A stretch of DNA of 64,000 nucleotides from Chionis minor. Taxonomy: Eukaryota; Chordata; Aves; Charadriiformes; Chionididae. The stretch lies in contig VZSF01008847.1 of the NCBI GenBank assembly GCA_013398295.1, positions 186,001 to 250,000 on the forward strand. The letters are read 5' to 3'. The notes beneath the pieces were generated by a model that saw only the letters and a list, made by a program, of their open reading frames with translations, was not told where the DNA came from and searched no databases. Shown here in pieces: positions 25,615 to 38,600 of this stretch (positions are counted from its first letter, which is position 1; the number at the start of each line of letters is the position of its first letter). The position numbers and the translations under genes are program-made.

Positions 25615-26490
25615 AACATATCTACTCCATAGCCCAGCACACGAAGAAAGCATGCAGTCTACTCAAACATATGACATTAAATGGCATTCAATTCAGTTCT
25701 CGCCACCAAACGCAAAGGATTGTGATCCAGCAACTACAAACTGCAGAGGGGGCAGAGGAATGTAAAAGGAGTTCAGAACGTTCTTTGTCACAGTAGCTGT
25801 CACACATCTTTGCTTCCCTGCTAAGCCCTGCACCTCCACCTCACAGCCAGGAGCTGCCGTCTGCATCGTTCCGGCAGAATGCTGTACGCAGCCGGCCGCT
25901 CGCTGTGCCACTGCAAAAGAAGTCACGTCATTGCTGTGCGAAGCCTCTCTGATGGTCCGAGTCAGAAGTTTCCTTTCCACGGGGATGGATGGTTTTGGTG
26001 TTGACCATCAGCATAAAGGGCACATTTGTGATGTATCAGCTGGAATTAAGGAGGATGGGGAAGGCACAGCCAGAGGCAAGCAAATGGAAAAACCTCCAGG
26101 CGACCCCTGGTAGAGCAAGAACTCGTAACCATGCGTGTGTCCCTCTGCAGTAACTCGATGTTCAAGCAAAGTTGCCAAAAGGTGCGTGCATAGTAACTCT
26201 TCAGCTCTGCTGTCGACCTAATTTAGGCCACATCTTCTGAAACAGTTTCATAATCAATGCGAGAAGCATTTTTTCTCCTCTAATACTGAAGGTGGGTTTT
26301 GATGCTTTCTGGGTGTTTAATGCTCCTTTCAAGTTTGTTTTTCCCAGCTTGCCAGGTTCTCATCTGTTCATGCTGAAAAAGTATTAGTGAATTATGAACC
26401 TCAGAGCTTGTGAGAAAGGCAACTTTGATCCAGCATCCACCCAAAATAAACAGAGATGGATGGGGTCCTGAGGAAGGCTGGTCCTGCTGT

Positions 26491-26674
26491 TCAGCTGCCA
26501 GCCCTCTGTTCTGCTGGGAAGCTCTTGGCCACCTCGCTTTCCTTGGTGTCTGACTCTACGGAGGCCGTGCTGCAGGAATCGTTGTACATGTCTGAAAAGG
26601 AGGACATGGGCATTGTCACGACAATACATCTAAAGGATCTCCCATCTACAATCTTGAGGTTCATTGTTAGAAGC
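26491..26674 (-). CDS. MCF2L2: MCF2L2 terminal exon: end of SH3-like region, acidic tail, stop
   Basis: 184 nt, phase 2 in, acceptor TTTAATTTCAG, TGA at 26491-26493. The split codon restores the SH3 tryptophan, then the sequence continues MNLKIVDGRSFRC and MYNDSCSTASVESDTKESEV and ends EQRAGS. The G-W-x-P motif that usually closes an SH3 is not seen, so either the domain is degenerate or this terminal exon is wrongly joined. Confidence 0.75.
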
Positions 26675-29600
26675 CTGAAATTAAATAAAAAATAAATAAT
26701 CACAATTCTACTGCTCTCCGAATTCCTTCAGTAAAGGCAAGGAAGGCTCTTTTGGCCTGTAACTGACTATAATGTGTGCGTGGCTCTGTTTTTCTTTAAA
26801 AGCATTGGGCATGCCAAAGCAATGAAAGCTGCAGTTAGGCACTGATGGTGAAGACAGAACTGACCTGCTGTGGAAGTGAAAGGAGCAGCAATTACCAAAC
26901 TCCCTTTAAACCACAGCAAAGAATCCTGGTTACTGTTCAAAAAGGTTTTTCTCCACTTTAGCAAACTGACCAAAAATAAAAAAATAAAAATTTAAAAGAA
27001 ACCGGTAACTCGAAATAAAATGCTGCTAGCTCCCTATTGCAGGTCCCCAGGGAATGACTGTGCCAGATTTTGCATTCTTCTGTTACCAGACAAAAAGCAG
27101 GACACATTTTTGGGAAATCGCATTTAAGGAAGGGCAAAAATTAATCTGAAATTGTAAACCTCTGATCTGCTGAGTTGCTGAGATTCATCTTTTCCTGTGC
27201 AACCTGTTTGGGTGTTAGGTCAGCACCGAAGCTGAAGAAAGGATGACTTTTAGTGCTGATTCGGCTGAAATCTCGCCAGAGCAGCCCTTCCTCCAGCCTT
27301 TGGAGCCAGCAGTGACATATGATGAAAGCCGTAATGGTAGATTTAGATTTTAATCTTTTCAGACCTAGTCCAGAACCACAGCCCTGATGCTGATGTAAAT
27401 CCCAACACTACCCACACCAGGATGAAAGCTGTCCTGCAGGTACAACACACCCTGCCATACGACACACTTGGGCTTGCTGTAAAGTAGCCAGCCTGGGAAT
27501 TGGTTGCCACAGAAGTTTGGCAGGAGATTCAAGTTCTGCCCAAGAAGGGAAAACAGTTAAACCATGCCAAGGTAAGCTGCTGTGCCTAACTGGCTCTGAC
27601 ACCCACGGCACCAAATTTCAGGCTAGCTCAGCTGCGTCACCAGAGACTGCAGCACAGACATACACTCAGGCCAAGTACTTTAATACAGAAAGTGCATCCT
27701 TTTGTAGTACAAAACCAAAAAAAAATTAAATGCCAGTAACACATTTTCTCTGTTACCTGCATTGCTGTTCTTAATTATGTTGTTACTGTCCCCCTCTGCT
27801 GGCTGCAATATACTGGAAGGAACCCAGTCGCTTTTCTCAGAGACCAGTTTCTTCACTAACCTGAAATTCAGAGAACAGCCAGTGAATTTCCTTACATTCC
27901 CTTTCTCTGGGTTGTATTTCTTAGAGGTGCATGTTGGGCAGCTATTTCCTAAACTAAGGAAGAAGGCAGAGGACCCAGGGCCGTCCTACAGGTAGCGGTG
28001 ACCCGCTATCCCAGACCAAGCGCACTCGCAAGCTGACTGTGTGACCAGGAAGCTATTGGACTTGGCCTGTGTTTGAGATCCTGGACCAATTTCAGAGCTG
28101 AAGAAAATTAAGCTTTCACGTTGTCCGTCCCCGTTGCTGTAAATACCCTCCAGGGAGGATGGGTTTAGTTCACTTCCCACCTACTTCACCTTGTGGTACT
28201 TGCTCCCACCTCAGCTGCATGTCAGTTCTGAGGGACGGGTCTGACTGCACGGGCCCTTCAAGGAAATCAGATCTTCTTCCTCCAAATTACCCATAAAGGA
28301 GAATTCAGATGTCCGGCCAGGTCTGTTCCTAACACTCACTTGTTCACAAGAGAGAATAAATACACCGAAATGTATGTGAGCTCAAGGGGGCCAGATTCAT
28401 TCCACTTTGTCAATCACACCTTGTATCTAAGCCTTTGGGGATAAAAATGCTGTCAGGTTCACTGCTGCAACTCGGTGGAAGGCATGGGGATTTTATTGAT
28501 GTATCCTATGGAAAGGTGCTGCCTTTGATAGTTATCCTTCTGCCTAGAAGGTGTCAAAAGCCCAAACATTCCCCTCCATTTCCTCTCTGCAATCTTCTGT
28601 CCTCTTAACCCTCATGTCACAAGCATTTGGGATGAAAGCCAACCAGGTGGAATTAACCAAAGCTGCTTGTATGTCCGTGCCTCCCACTGCCTCTTTCACA
28701 TTGTGGTCAATAGGGCGAGAGGATTTGGATTGATTCTGAAGAGGCTTTGACATTTTTCTGAATATTTTCCATCTTTTCCAGGAGGTCATGGCTGTTCTAC
28801 CTGTCAAATTCAGTCTCTCTGCTGTACTTACCATTGACCATTCTCTCCTTCCTGCACAAACTGCACTAAATCTCCATCCTCAAGCGTAAGAGAATCCGGG
28901 AAACAGCTCTCAAAACTGCCTTCTACTCGAAAAAGATTGGTCCCCTAAAATGAATGAACAATGCACCAGAAATACAGTCACTATGGATGAAAGAACACTG
29001 TGCAAGAGAGAGCGAGTTTGGTTAAATACTGAATTAGGCATTTCAAGCTGGCAGAGATTTCTCCTGTAGGGAATTGTGTCACTTTTTATTCCATTTATCA
29101 TGCCCAGGTTAAATACTATTCAAACTTAGGACAGAACTGTGCTGTGCATTCAGGCTTTAGGATTAATCAGCCAGTCATTATTTTGATACAGAAACTGGGT
29201 TTGTGACACCAGGTGAAGTTATCTGGAAAGGTGTGAAACTAATTTTTAAGGGCTCAGAGTTTTGGGTCACTTTTGTAACAAGTAAAGCTACAGCTTAGAA
29301 GGAAGGGTGACTTTTTATCTTTTTATGGTCCTGATCCTGATCAACAAAATAGCCTTGGACTAATGCCCCAACACCCCAGATCAAATTCCCCATCTTCTGT
29401 ATTCCCACACATCCACGAATTTAAGGCTGGTATGAACCCAAACTGTGCAGTTTACATCATGCAGTTTAGAGAAGAGGAGGTTGCACTGGGAAAGGGCAGC
29501 ATAATTTGAAAAAGAAATTACATTGTTATGATTGGTCTCTTCCTCCAAATCAGAAGAGTTGGAGAGTTCGTCTGTGCTGGAGGGGATGGCTTCAAAATCT

Positions 29601-32600
29601 TCAAATGTGTCTAGAGATGGCATTTGCCTGCTGGGCCAACCTTTTCAGAGGAGATAAAACAAAAAGAGTTAGCTATCGGTCATTAGCCTCTTTCAGACTC
29701 AGTCTTTTAAAAATAAATGTCACAAGTTCACTTCCCACTATTCCACTTACTGAACTGCTTGTGCCTTTTTACGGCTTGTTCCCTGATTTTGTCACAAAAA
29801 TTCCATTTCAGCCATCATTCTGTCTCTAAACACCTGTACCACTTGCTGTCATTTGTGGGAAGGCGGACTGTGTGCCCACAGTGTGCATGCCTGTCAATAC
29901 CCTGAGCGTTTAGCATTGCTACACCTCTTCAGTTGAGGAGGTACAAAAAGCAAGGACCAGGAATATTTCTGCGGAGCGAGCGCTGTAGCAAATTATAACT
30001 TCTGCTGACGTGACTTTCAGAAGGCCATGCTTGTTCAGTTTCCAGCTTACCTCCACATGTTTATCTACCAATTGAAGTCCGAAGCCATTGAATTTTGGTT
30101 GACTTCTTATCTCTACCTCTCCCCAAGGCAGTATTACCACCGGAGCAACGTAGAAGACTATACCCTGGAGCAGGTTGGAAGCGCAGCGAAGGGACAGAGT
30201 AAACAACAAGGCACACAGACCAGACCTTGGCGGTAGGTAGAAAAGATCTCGTTTGTATTTCTGCTGTTAGCTGTCTTATTGCATGATTTGCTCCCAAAAA
30301 CACCCCAGTCCAGCGGAAGACACCTAATAAGAGACTTCCAGCCCAAGCACAACAGTCAATCTCTTCATCCACAACGGCATGCCTAGAGGATGTGTCCTGA
30401 GGGAAGTTCAGGCTGAACCTTATAAGAGCTGCCTGAGGTTCCCATGATGGAAAGGTAACTCAGCCTCTCCTGTACAGAGGGCAATCAGCTCTATACTTTC
30501 CTTCACACTTGAGATCCGTCCCTTTTCTGACCAGGATGACTACAGTCCAGCTAGGAGGAAAAAGATCTTACATCTACCAAGGCATCCTGCAGCCCAGAAA
30601 GATACAAGCTGACTGGAGTCAGTCAAATCACCTCGTGCCTTCCCAGCGAACGTACCCGCAGTGCATTAGCTCATTCACAGGGACTCAGGCTGAGCAGATG
30701 CTGACCTGACTGATGCCCTCTACAGCCTGTGGGCCGTTGCTCTCGACAAGGCAAAGCCGTGCTCTTAACAACAAGGCACGGAGCCAGATGCTACAACGCA
30801 AAGCAAAACCTGCCCTGAGACATTACAAAACCCAAGCCAGGCAGTTCAGGGAGTAAACAGAAAATCAATCTGATCTGCAAGATAGAAGTTTATTAATTGA
30901 TTTCTTTAGTCCCTCCCCACGCACATCCTCCCTGCTACAGGCACTGGTTGGTGCAGCATGTGGTCACACAGCCCCTTCTCCCCTCTCCCAGTACGTCGGG
31001 GCAGTCACTGCGCTGCGATTCAGTTGCAAGAGAGACAGTGACCTCCTTCCAGCAGAGCAGCATCCCCAGCTATAACCCCACAGGCACGGTTAGGTCACCC
31101 GCACCTTCCAAGGTGTAAACTAGCCTCTGAAGTGGCATTTGGGTGCTGGGTTGCCAATGTCCCCGCCAAGGTCAGTACTAACGGAGTTCTGAGACCGAAG
31201 AGACAATTTCCATTACAGACCATGCAGCACATAGAACTCGACCCCATATTCTGTAGCAGTTGAATCCCACCAGCAAAATACTAGCAGCTGGCTAAATGGA
31301 CAAGAATACTTTGATACTAATTAGCTTCAAAGTGGTATGGCAATTTCAGTTCAAATTCACAGGCTGGGCTACAAACACCTAAAGGAAAAGGTATCCCCCT
31401 TACACAAAGCTTCAGTAAGTAATCTTTTGCCACAGTCATTTGTAGGAAGCATCCAAGGCAGACACCTGAACAGCAAGGATTCCTTACAAATACATGCATC
31501 AGCCTTCCTCTTCTATAAACACTGCTATTCTAATTTCAGAGACTAAGAAATAGCCTAAGTTTTATATACTTAATTCAAGCTATAAAATAACACAGATCAA
31601 ATTATGAGCTCTCTCACATCAATTAAAATAATTGTTTTCAGCTGTGCCCGACCTACAGGAAAAGAGAATCTGGAGCATGGTTGCTATACCTGCTAGTGAT
31701 CCAAGCTTGTTCTTTCATTGCTTTCACAGGAAATAATGTTCATTAAAAGAGAAAAATCTCTTTAAGTTAAAGAGAGTAAATATTATCGTAAATTTATATT
31801 ACGCTCTCAAGTTGAGATGATAAATGTTTTTTATCTTGTTTACCTGTCTGTGAAGCAGATCTAGGCACGGGTCTCGTGGTGGAACCAGTATTACATTTAG
31901 TCTGGGCCAATATGGTGTTCTCAAAAGCATCTGTGACAGGAAGCACAATTTGTGTCTTCAAGGTGAAATAGTGACTAGACAACCAGCACAAAGTGAATTC
32001 CTGTACCACCTCTGCGGCTGGGAGTCTCTTTAACAAACAGGTGGACTGCGGTCCAAGAGTTACAAAAGAGAAGACACATGAGCAGCACAAATGAGTGAAA
32101 AGACAGCAGCATTCCACAGAAAAACTGCAAGTCTGAGAAGGACAGAGAATGGCCAAATGAATCAAACAGAAATATTGATGTTAATTAAGGAAAATGATTG
32201 CTGGGTGAACAGTGCAGTGTTCTATTTCACAACAGCTTCCTTACATGATTTTAACATATTTTCCTTGCAGCATTTCAATTCATTCTGTAGGTGATGGTAT
32301 ATGGTTTTAATGCTCCTCTTCCCAGCCAGAAGTGAGTAATTTCACTCTTAATGAATGCGATGCAATTTTGTGGGGCAATTTTGTACTTATCTAAATACAT
32401 CAAATCCTTTGCATTATTAACTCTGACAGAGCCCGAGCAATAGCAGCAATACCCTCTGGTAAAGGGATGATAATGTTCATTATTTCCTGCTTAAAGAAAC
32501 TCAGCCTGGTGAAGGCCGTTGTGCAGTAGGACCATGTTTTCAACCAGTAAAGATCAACCTGGCTCCATCCTACGGAGACTATTTGCACCCCCTACGTCTG

Positions 32601-35600
32601 CAGCCACATGGTATGCTGAAATCAGAAGTACCTGTCAGCGAGGAAAGTGAGGAATAAACACCACAGTCTGGGAAACTCTGGTGCTGGGTGCCAGGATGAT
32701 TCCAAATGTAGTGCCAGGGGTCACTGGCAACAGGCAATATTCTGCAAACAGCAAAATCGGTATTTCCTCTGCTGTCTCTGAATTGTTGCTTCCAACCTCT
32801 CTGTTCCAGTCACCTCTTCTGCTGGGAGTGACATAGGGGATAGCTCTGATATGTCACCGATCCCATCACTGACCTGGCCACCTGCCCTTTCTACCAAGGC
32901 TTTGTGCAGAGCGACATAATCCTAAGAAAGGATTCCTCAGCCTGCACCTCTCTCCTCCCTGTCCTGCAGGAGGGTACCCGGCTGCTTGTGCCCCACAAGG
33001 CAACATGCTCCAACAAATGCTCATGTTGAAGGGGAAAGCTGGCAATGGAAGCTGGTGACCTTCCAGTGGCTGAGGAATAACTTCCCAGTTTAACCCTTCG
33101 GTACTGTTTATTAGACAGTAATTGGTGAACCTGCTGCAACAAATAGGTGGAAATTGTGCCTGGCTGAAATGAAACACTGCACCTTAAATGGATGTTAATG
33201 CACAATCCGTCCTTTTCTGTAGCCCTCATGCATACAGCTCCTGCTCATCTTATTAAGTACAGACACTAACAAGGGAAGAGGGATGCAAGTGGCCAGAGTG
33301 CAGGTGAAGGTGAATAGTAGCCTCTTGGCTCCCTGCTGCTGCACTCTACAGAGTGAGGTGGAATCCAGGCAGAAAATCCAGATCCAGATCTAGAGCATTG
33401 CTTCCCGAAACAGGCAGAGAATTGGGGTTTTAATTTAGGCCCATCCGTAGGGTAAAAGTTGGTAAATACAACATGAGTGCTGGGGACAGGCAAGGGGGTG
33501 ACAAACTGTGATTATGACAGTTGAACACATAAACTGACACCAAACCCCTAACGGACTCCAGTGTCGTCTGCCAGCAGTGATGAGATGTGAAATCAGTGAA
33601 TAATATCAAAAGATTGCCAAACAGGTTTTCATGCAGGATGGAAATACTCATACCTTCAAACCCCAGGGGAGTTGGGTCACTCTTTATTTCATGTCTCTTG
33701 ACCTTAACTGCAGGAACAAGGGGACCTGTGTGAAGTTTGCAGAGTCAGAAGACTGTAAATATTGTTAAAGGAGAAACTTGCTTTCCCATTCCCTGGAAAC
33801 ATTACCTGCCTAATACTTTTCATTTCACCCAGAAAATGAAAACTACCCCTAAATTCTAGGTAGTGAAGATAAACGCTTCTGTGATATGGATAGGAAACAG
33901 ATCCCCTTTTGCAAAAGACATCTAGACGTAGTAAATGTATCTGCTTCCAATCCGGTTTCACAGATGTTTTCTCTCACTCTTCTTGTCCAGGAGATGGCAC
34001 TAGCGCAGGCAGACCCAGAATCTCAGCTTTCTGCCCATGAAGCTGGCAGGCAAGAGCCCACAAAAGCCAACACTTATGCCCCACAGAAGCAGAGGGCGTC
34101 CACCACATGTCCACTTCCAGTGCTTCTTCTATGTCCTGACTCCACAGTGGAGGAGCTGAGCTGTTACCAGTGAGGATCAGCACACAGCAGTATGCAGGAG
34201 CCTGAAATCCAAACACCCTGGCTAGGCCTGCACTTGCCTGATGCTGAGACAAGACTCAGGCTTCAGTTCTTTTCTCATCTGAAATATTTTCTTAAAGCAG
34301 ATGCTGTAAATAAAACCTTTGATTGAAAAGGACTGATTTTGTTTTCTAGCTTTTAAAGTCATTACAAAAGTAGTTTTGTCAGCATTCCAAGAAATTGCCA
34401 GTGGCGGACAGAATCCTAGGACAGGATTTTTTGATACGAAACTGTAACAAAGTTTGAATTTTATTGTAATTCACACATGCTGTCTTTGATAAACCACACT
34501 GAAGAACAACCCTTGGTTGCCCGTTCTCTTTCTACATATGTGCTTCTTTCTGTTCCCCAGCTTCAGAAATAAATATTAGGAAATAATTCAGTCTTCCCAT
34601 AACTTGGTAACTGATCATGTATTTCTGAAGTTGCTGACAAGAACAGAAAGCTGTTAAGAACCTCTTCTCCTGTACTATGCCCATCATTTCCATGTGGTGA
34701 TGTTTTAGCGTTACGGTCTAAAGAGGTTGGCAAAGAAATATCAGCGTTAATATCACATCCTTCCTCTGCTCCAATTTCTCAACCACGCATTCATTTCACG
34801 GCAGCCTCATTGCACGGTCAAGGATATGGTTCATATCCTTCACCACTACTTAGAATGCACTCAATAACGTACAACCTTCTTCCTGACAAATATATAGCAA
34901 AGATTTTTACGTAAAGGAATTTAGATGTTTTTTGTTCTATTTTCATTTGTGAATTGTGCTGCAAATCTTAAACTTGCAAATCAGTTCCTCCATTTCAGGA
35001 ACTGCCAAAAGACAGTATATATTCAGAATTCAGTGTAAGGCCATCTGTTCTGTTCTCAAAAGTAGCTCTGACATGTAGGCATAAATGCCTGCAATCCTAC
35101 TCATTTTCAACACAACCAGCTCGCCCAAATGCATGGGTTGCTTTTCAATTTAAATGTAGGCACTGGTGCAGTATCTTAAAGTAATTTTTTTAAGTGCCCT
35201 TTCTGAAAATAATTACAGCTCAAAAATAAAACGTGCATAAGTTCACACACAAACTGCATAGAGTTCAGTGCATTCTGGGCACCTAGCTCCCTTAACACAT
35301 GTCTGAAAATCTCCTTGCAAACATAATTTCTAATCATAACTGTGATTATGCTAAACATGCTTAAAACTGGCATCTCTTGCTACTCCATTTTTGGCTTGAT
35401 TTCAGAATTTCTTACCATCTGATGTTTGCTACGTAATGAGGAGATTCTCTCCTTCTTGAAAGCAAAAATCCTCAACGGCTTTAAGGAAACAAACAAATAA
35501 TTTCTACTGAATTTCAGTTAATCCAAACCAGGGAGAAGTTGGAAACCTAACCCCACATCAGCCAAAAATTAATCCACTTTCCATGGAAACCAGCACCCCT

Positions 35601-38600
35601 TTTTGAAGCCTGTTATGGAGAACCTGAGGAGAGTCACTATATACGTGGCACACCTTGACATACATTCAAAATGTCTCGACCTGCCTCCCTGTGGGTGTTA
35701 TACTGCTCCTGACTCTTTTTCTACTGGAATCTCCTGCATTTATGAAAATTGAGCCTGATGTACTCACTCTGTGAAGAGCATTTGGCAGTATATGTGTTGG
35801 TCAGCAGGAAGGGAGAAGGGTAGCTAAGCAAGCAGCATGACAGTACCTTTGGTCACAGCAGAAGCATTAACTGTGGTGCTGATGGAGGAGGCTAGGGAAA
35901 AGCGACGGGTAACTTCTCTTTCCTTAGATTCTGGATCTGGGAGAATAGACAGATGCAATGCAGGGCAGGATTAGAGGTTAATAAGCACTGAGGGTAAAAG
36001 ATGTCCAAAGCAAAGCAGCAGCTGGAAAAGGGTAAATAAAAGGTAGGTTGCTCCTCTAAAGCAGCCAGGAAAAATACCCTCAACAAAGTGAATAGCACAG
36101 AAAAGAGTTTATATGAACATATTTTTTTCAAAGCAATTCCAATTTCACCAATCTTGATACTTCAGAAAGGAGAATTATGCCAATTAATATTTCAGCAACC
36201 AACTAGTCTAAGTACAGCTACAAAACACGGAAAGATGAGCACGATGGTTAGAATGGGGTGTGTGTCTACAGATGAGGTTTGGATTATTTTAGACACTGAA
36301 CTGCTTGTTCTGTGATGACTGACCTGAAATACACTGAAAAACAAACACGAATGGCTTGGAGTTCACATTCGTCATTGCTAGAAGTTAACTGTGCGAATGC
36401 CTGAAAACGTTCTCTGAGCCTCCATCCTTACTGGTGCAAATCAGCTCAGAGAAAATGAAGGCAACAGACCTTGTTTGACCTTTGTTTGTTTACCCCAATT
36501 AGGATCCTGCCTTTTCTCAAAGTCTGATTAAGAGTGAAGACACAACTTCCCCAGATTTCACTATGAGATGTGAGTGGCATTTTTGACTCAAAATATTTCA
36601 CAAACAGATCAGAGGCATCAGTGGACTAACCGTCAGCCAGCTTTAGAGCACACGATGTTTCAAAATACAGCGAGGTCATTATGCAGCTCTTAAGGGATCG
36701 TGTCTACACGTCTACAAGCACATCAGCGCACTTCTTGCACCTACTGACTACAGCAGCACCACTTGGGAGAAAAAGTTACTTAATTACAAATAGTTCAGAA
36801 CTAACTTTTTAGTCTCTTCTGCTGAAAATACTCTAGGCACATGTACTGCATTACTCAAGTGAGTATTTCCATTGAGACATGAGTAAAGCTATTCCTATGC
36901 TTCGTATTTCAGTTTCATTAAGATACTCGAACACTTAACTCTACCAGGACACAGCATCAGTTGAAAATGGTCTGAGAAATGGCTTTAAATACTCTGTTGA
37001 AGGTTTTCAGATAAGTCAAAAACTATTTGCGAGTTTCATGTTTTGGGTTTTAAAAATATCAAAGAACCGAAGTATGCTCAGCTCAGTATGCCATCTCCTG
37101 CCACAAATTCTTAGGCAAAGGGGTCAAGCTCTTATTGAAGAAACTTCCCTGTTACCTCCTCACAGCTTCCAAACTGGCCCCAACGGCCAGTCCACATAGT
37201 GCTAACATGGCTTTGCGTTGTCGCTGCCTGCAGAAACGACCACACTCTGGAAACCATCCAGCCTGTTTGCCAACTGGTGTCCTCTAGGCCAGGACCAGAT
37301 TGGCAACTGCACAGCAGAAGAAAGTGAAACAGGACATTGTGTAATGGAGGTGCTTCACGGGAATCTCAAGTAACCAGAGTGAGCAAGTCTTTGAGCTGAG
37401 AGTGCCTATAGCTTAGCGGGTAGGAACTCTTCTGAGCTGTGCTTTGCTGTCTGGAACATGGAATGACTGAATAGAATGCAAGATTTTTCACATGACGAGA
37501 AAAATTCAGATAAAAGAGCAAAAGAGGCCCAAACCGAAACTGCAGCTCCAAAGTTACCCAAATTACTGCACTTCTGAAATCTGTCTTTTGTAATCCATTT
37601 CACTGAGTCACAGGATCTGAAAACCACTCCACTTTTTGTATTCAGAACCTTGAACTGTTTTGTCCATCTTATGTCTTACTACCAAGTGCAGCCTCGCAGC
37701 CAGAATCTTATGGCTGCTCTGGATCTTGGTGTTTTCTCACCTACTTTATAACATTGTAATTTTTAATCTTTCTTCTGCCTCCTTTGATGCTCACCCTTCT
37801 CCATCACTGCAAACTAACCCTTGGTCTCAGAAGAAATACAGTTTATCAGAAAAGGACAAAAGTCGTAACAATAAAAAGAATAATTACATTATCGTGTCAG
37901 AAATTAATTGCAAATAGTCATTCAATTTAATTTCTATTCAAATTTCTTCCTTTCCTCTTCCTTGTACAGCCACTGCAGGAACATGCAATGTTCTCTACTC
38001 ATGGATATATGAAGACACTTGTCTTCTAAACATTCACGCACAAAGACTCAGAACACACCAGTTTAACATGTCACATAACATAATTAAGTAGAAATGGCAA
38101 TAAACCCCAGATCTTCTGAATACCGGTTCCTCAGTGTAACCACTCAGCCGTGGCTGAGCAACAGTTGAAAAAACAAAGAGGTCCAACCAAAAAACAATTT
38201 AACACACAAAAATCTTGTGTAGCACAACAGAATGATACTCTTCCCTTCAAGCCAGAAAACTGCATAAAGAAGTCAGGTTGGTGGATTAAAACATATTCAC
38301 ACTTTGGCCCTTGAGAGAAAGTGGAAATAAACATTATTGCACCGTGCACCAGTAAAAGATCCAACCAGTCAGCTCAAAGGTTGCCTTGCCAACACTGCCG
38401 TGGGAGCGATTTTTGGTAATGGTGTCTGCGAGAAAAGGAGCCATATGTGTGTATCAGACAGAAGCGTTCTGGTGAGATGCAGCAGCACTTTAGGAAATAG
38501 TGATGGATGGCACTATGGGATGCAGAGAACATTGTGGGAGTGCGGGAGACAGATGGCCAGAGACCAAATACTGCATGGGGTGATTTTACCTTTGGGTGGA

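Larger units (their letters stand above)
20618..26490. other. Intergenic region between LAMP3 and MCF2L2
   Basis: About 5.9 kb holding the LAMP3 promoter and 5' UTR on the left and the MCF2L2 3' UTR on the right. A GC-rich but CpG-poor block lies at about 21100-21560. An ATTAAA on the minus strand (plus 26316-26321) is a possible MCF2L2 polyadenylation signal, 170 nt past the stop codon. No clear TATA box or CpG island was found next to LAMP3. A (TC)n(AC)n microsatellite and one unexplained open frame are listed separately. Confidence 0.6.

Noticed and set aside
27516..27571. Plus-strand exon-like segment with CAG acceptor and GTAAGC donor
   Set aside because: There are no partner exons and no recognisable protein; isolated splice-like signals are common by chance.
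27757..27802. Minus-strand 46-nt segment with acceptor and donor between the last two MCF2L2 exons
   Set aside because: Its length is not divisible by three and it introduces a stop soon after joining. Without it the terminal exon joins in frame.
28544..28831. 96-codon minus-strand frame next to the SH3-like exon
   Set aside because: It lies in the intron after a clear GTAAGT donor and is out of phase with the gene.
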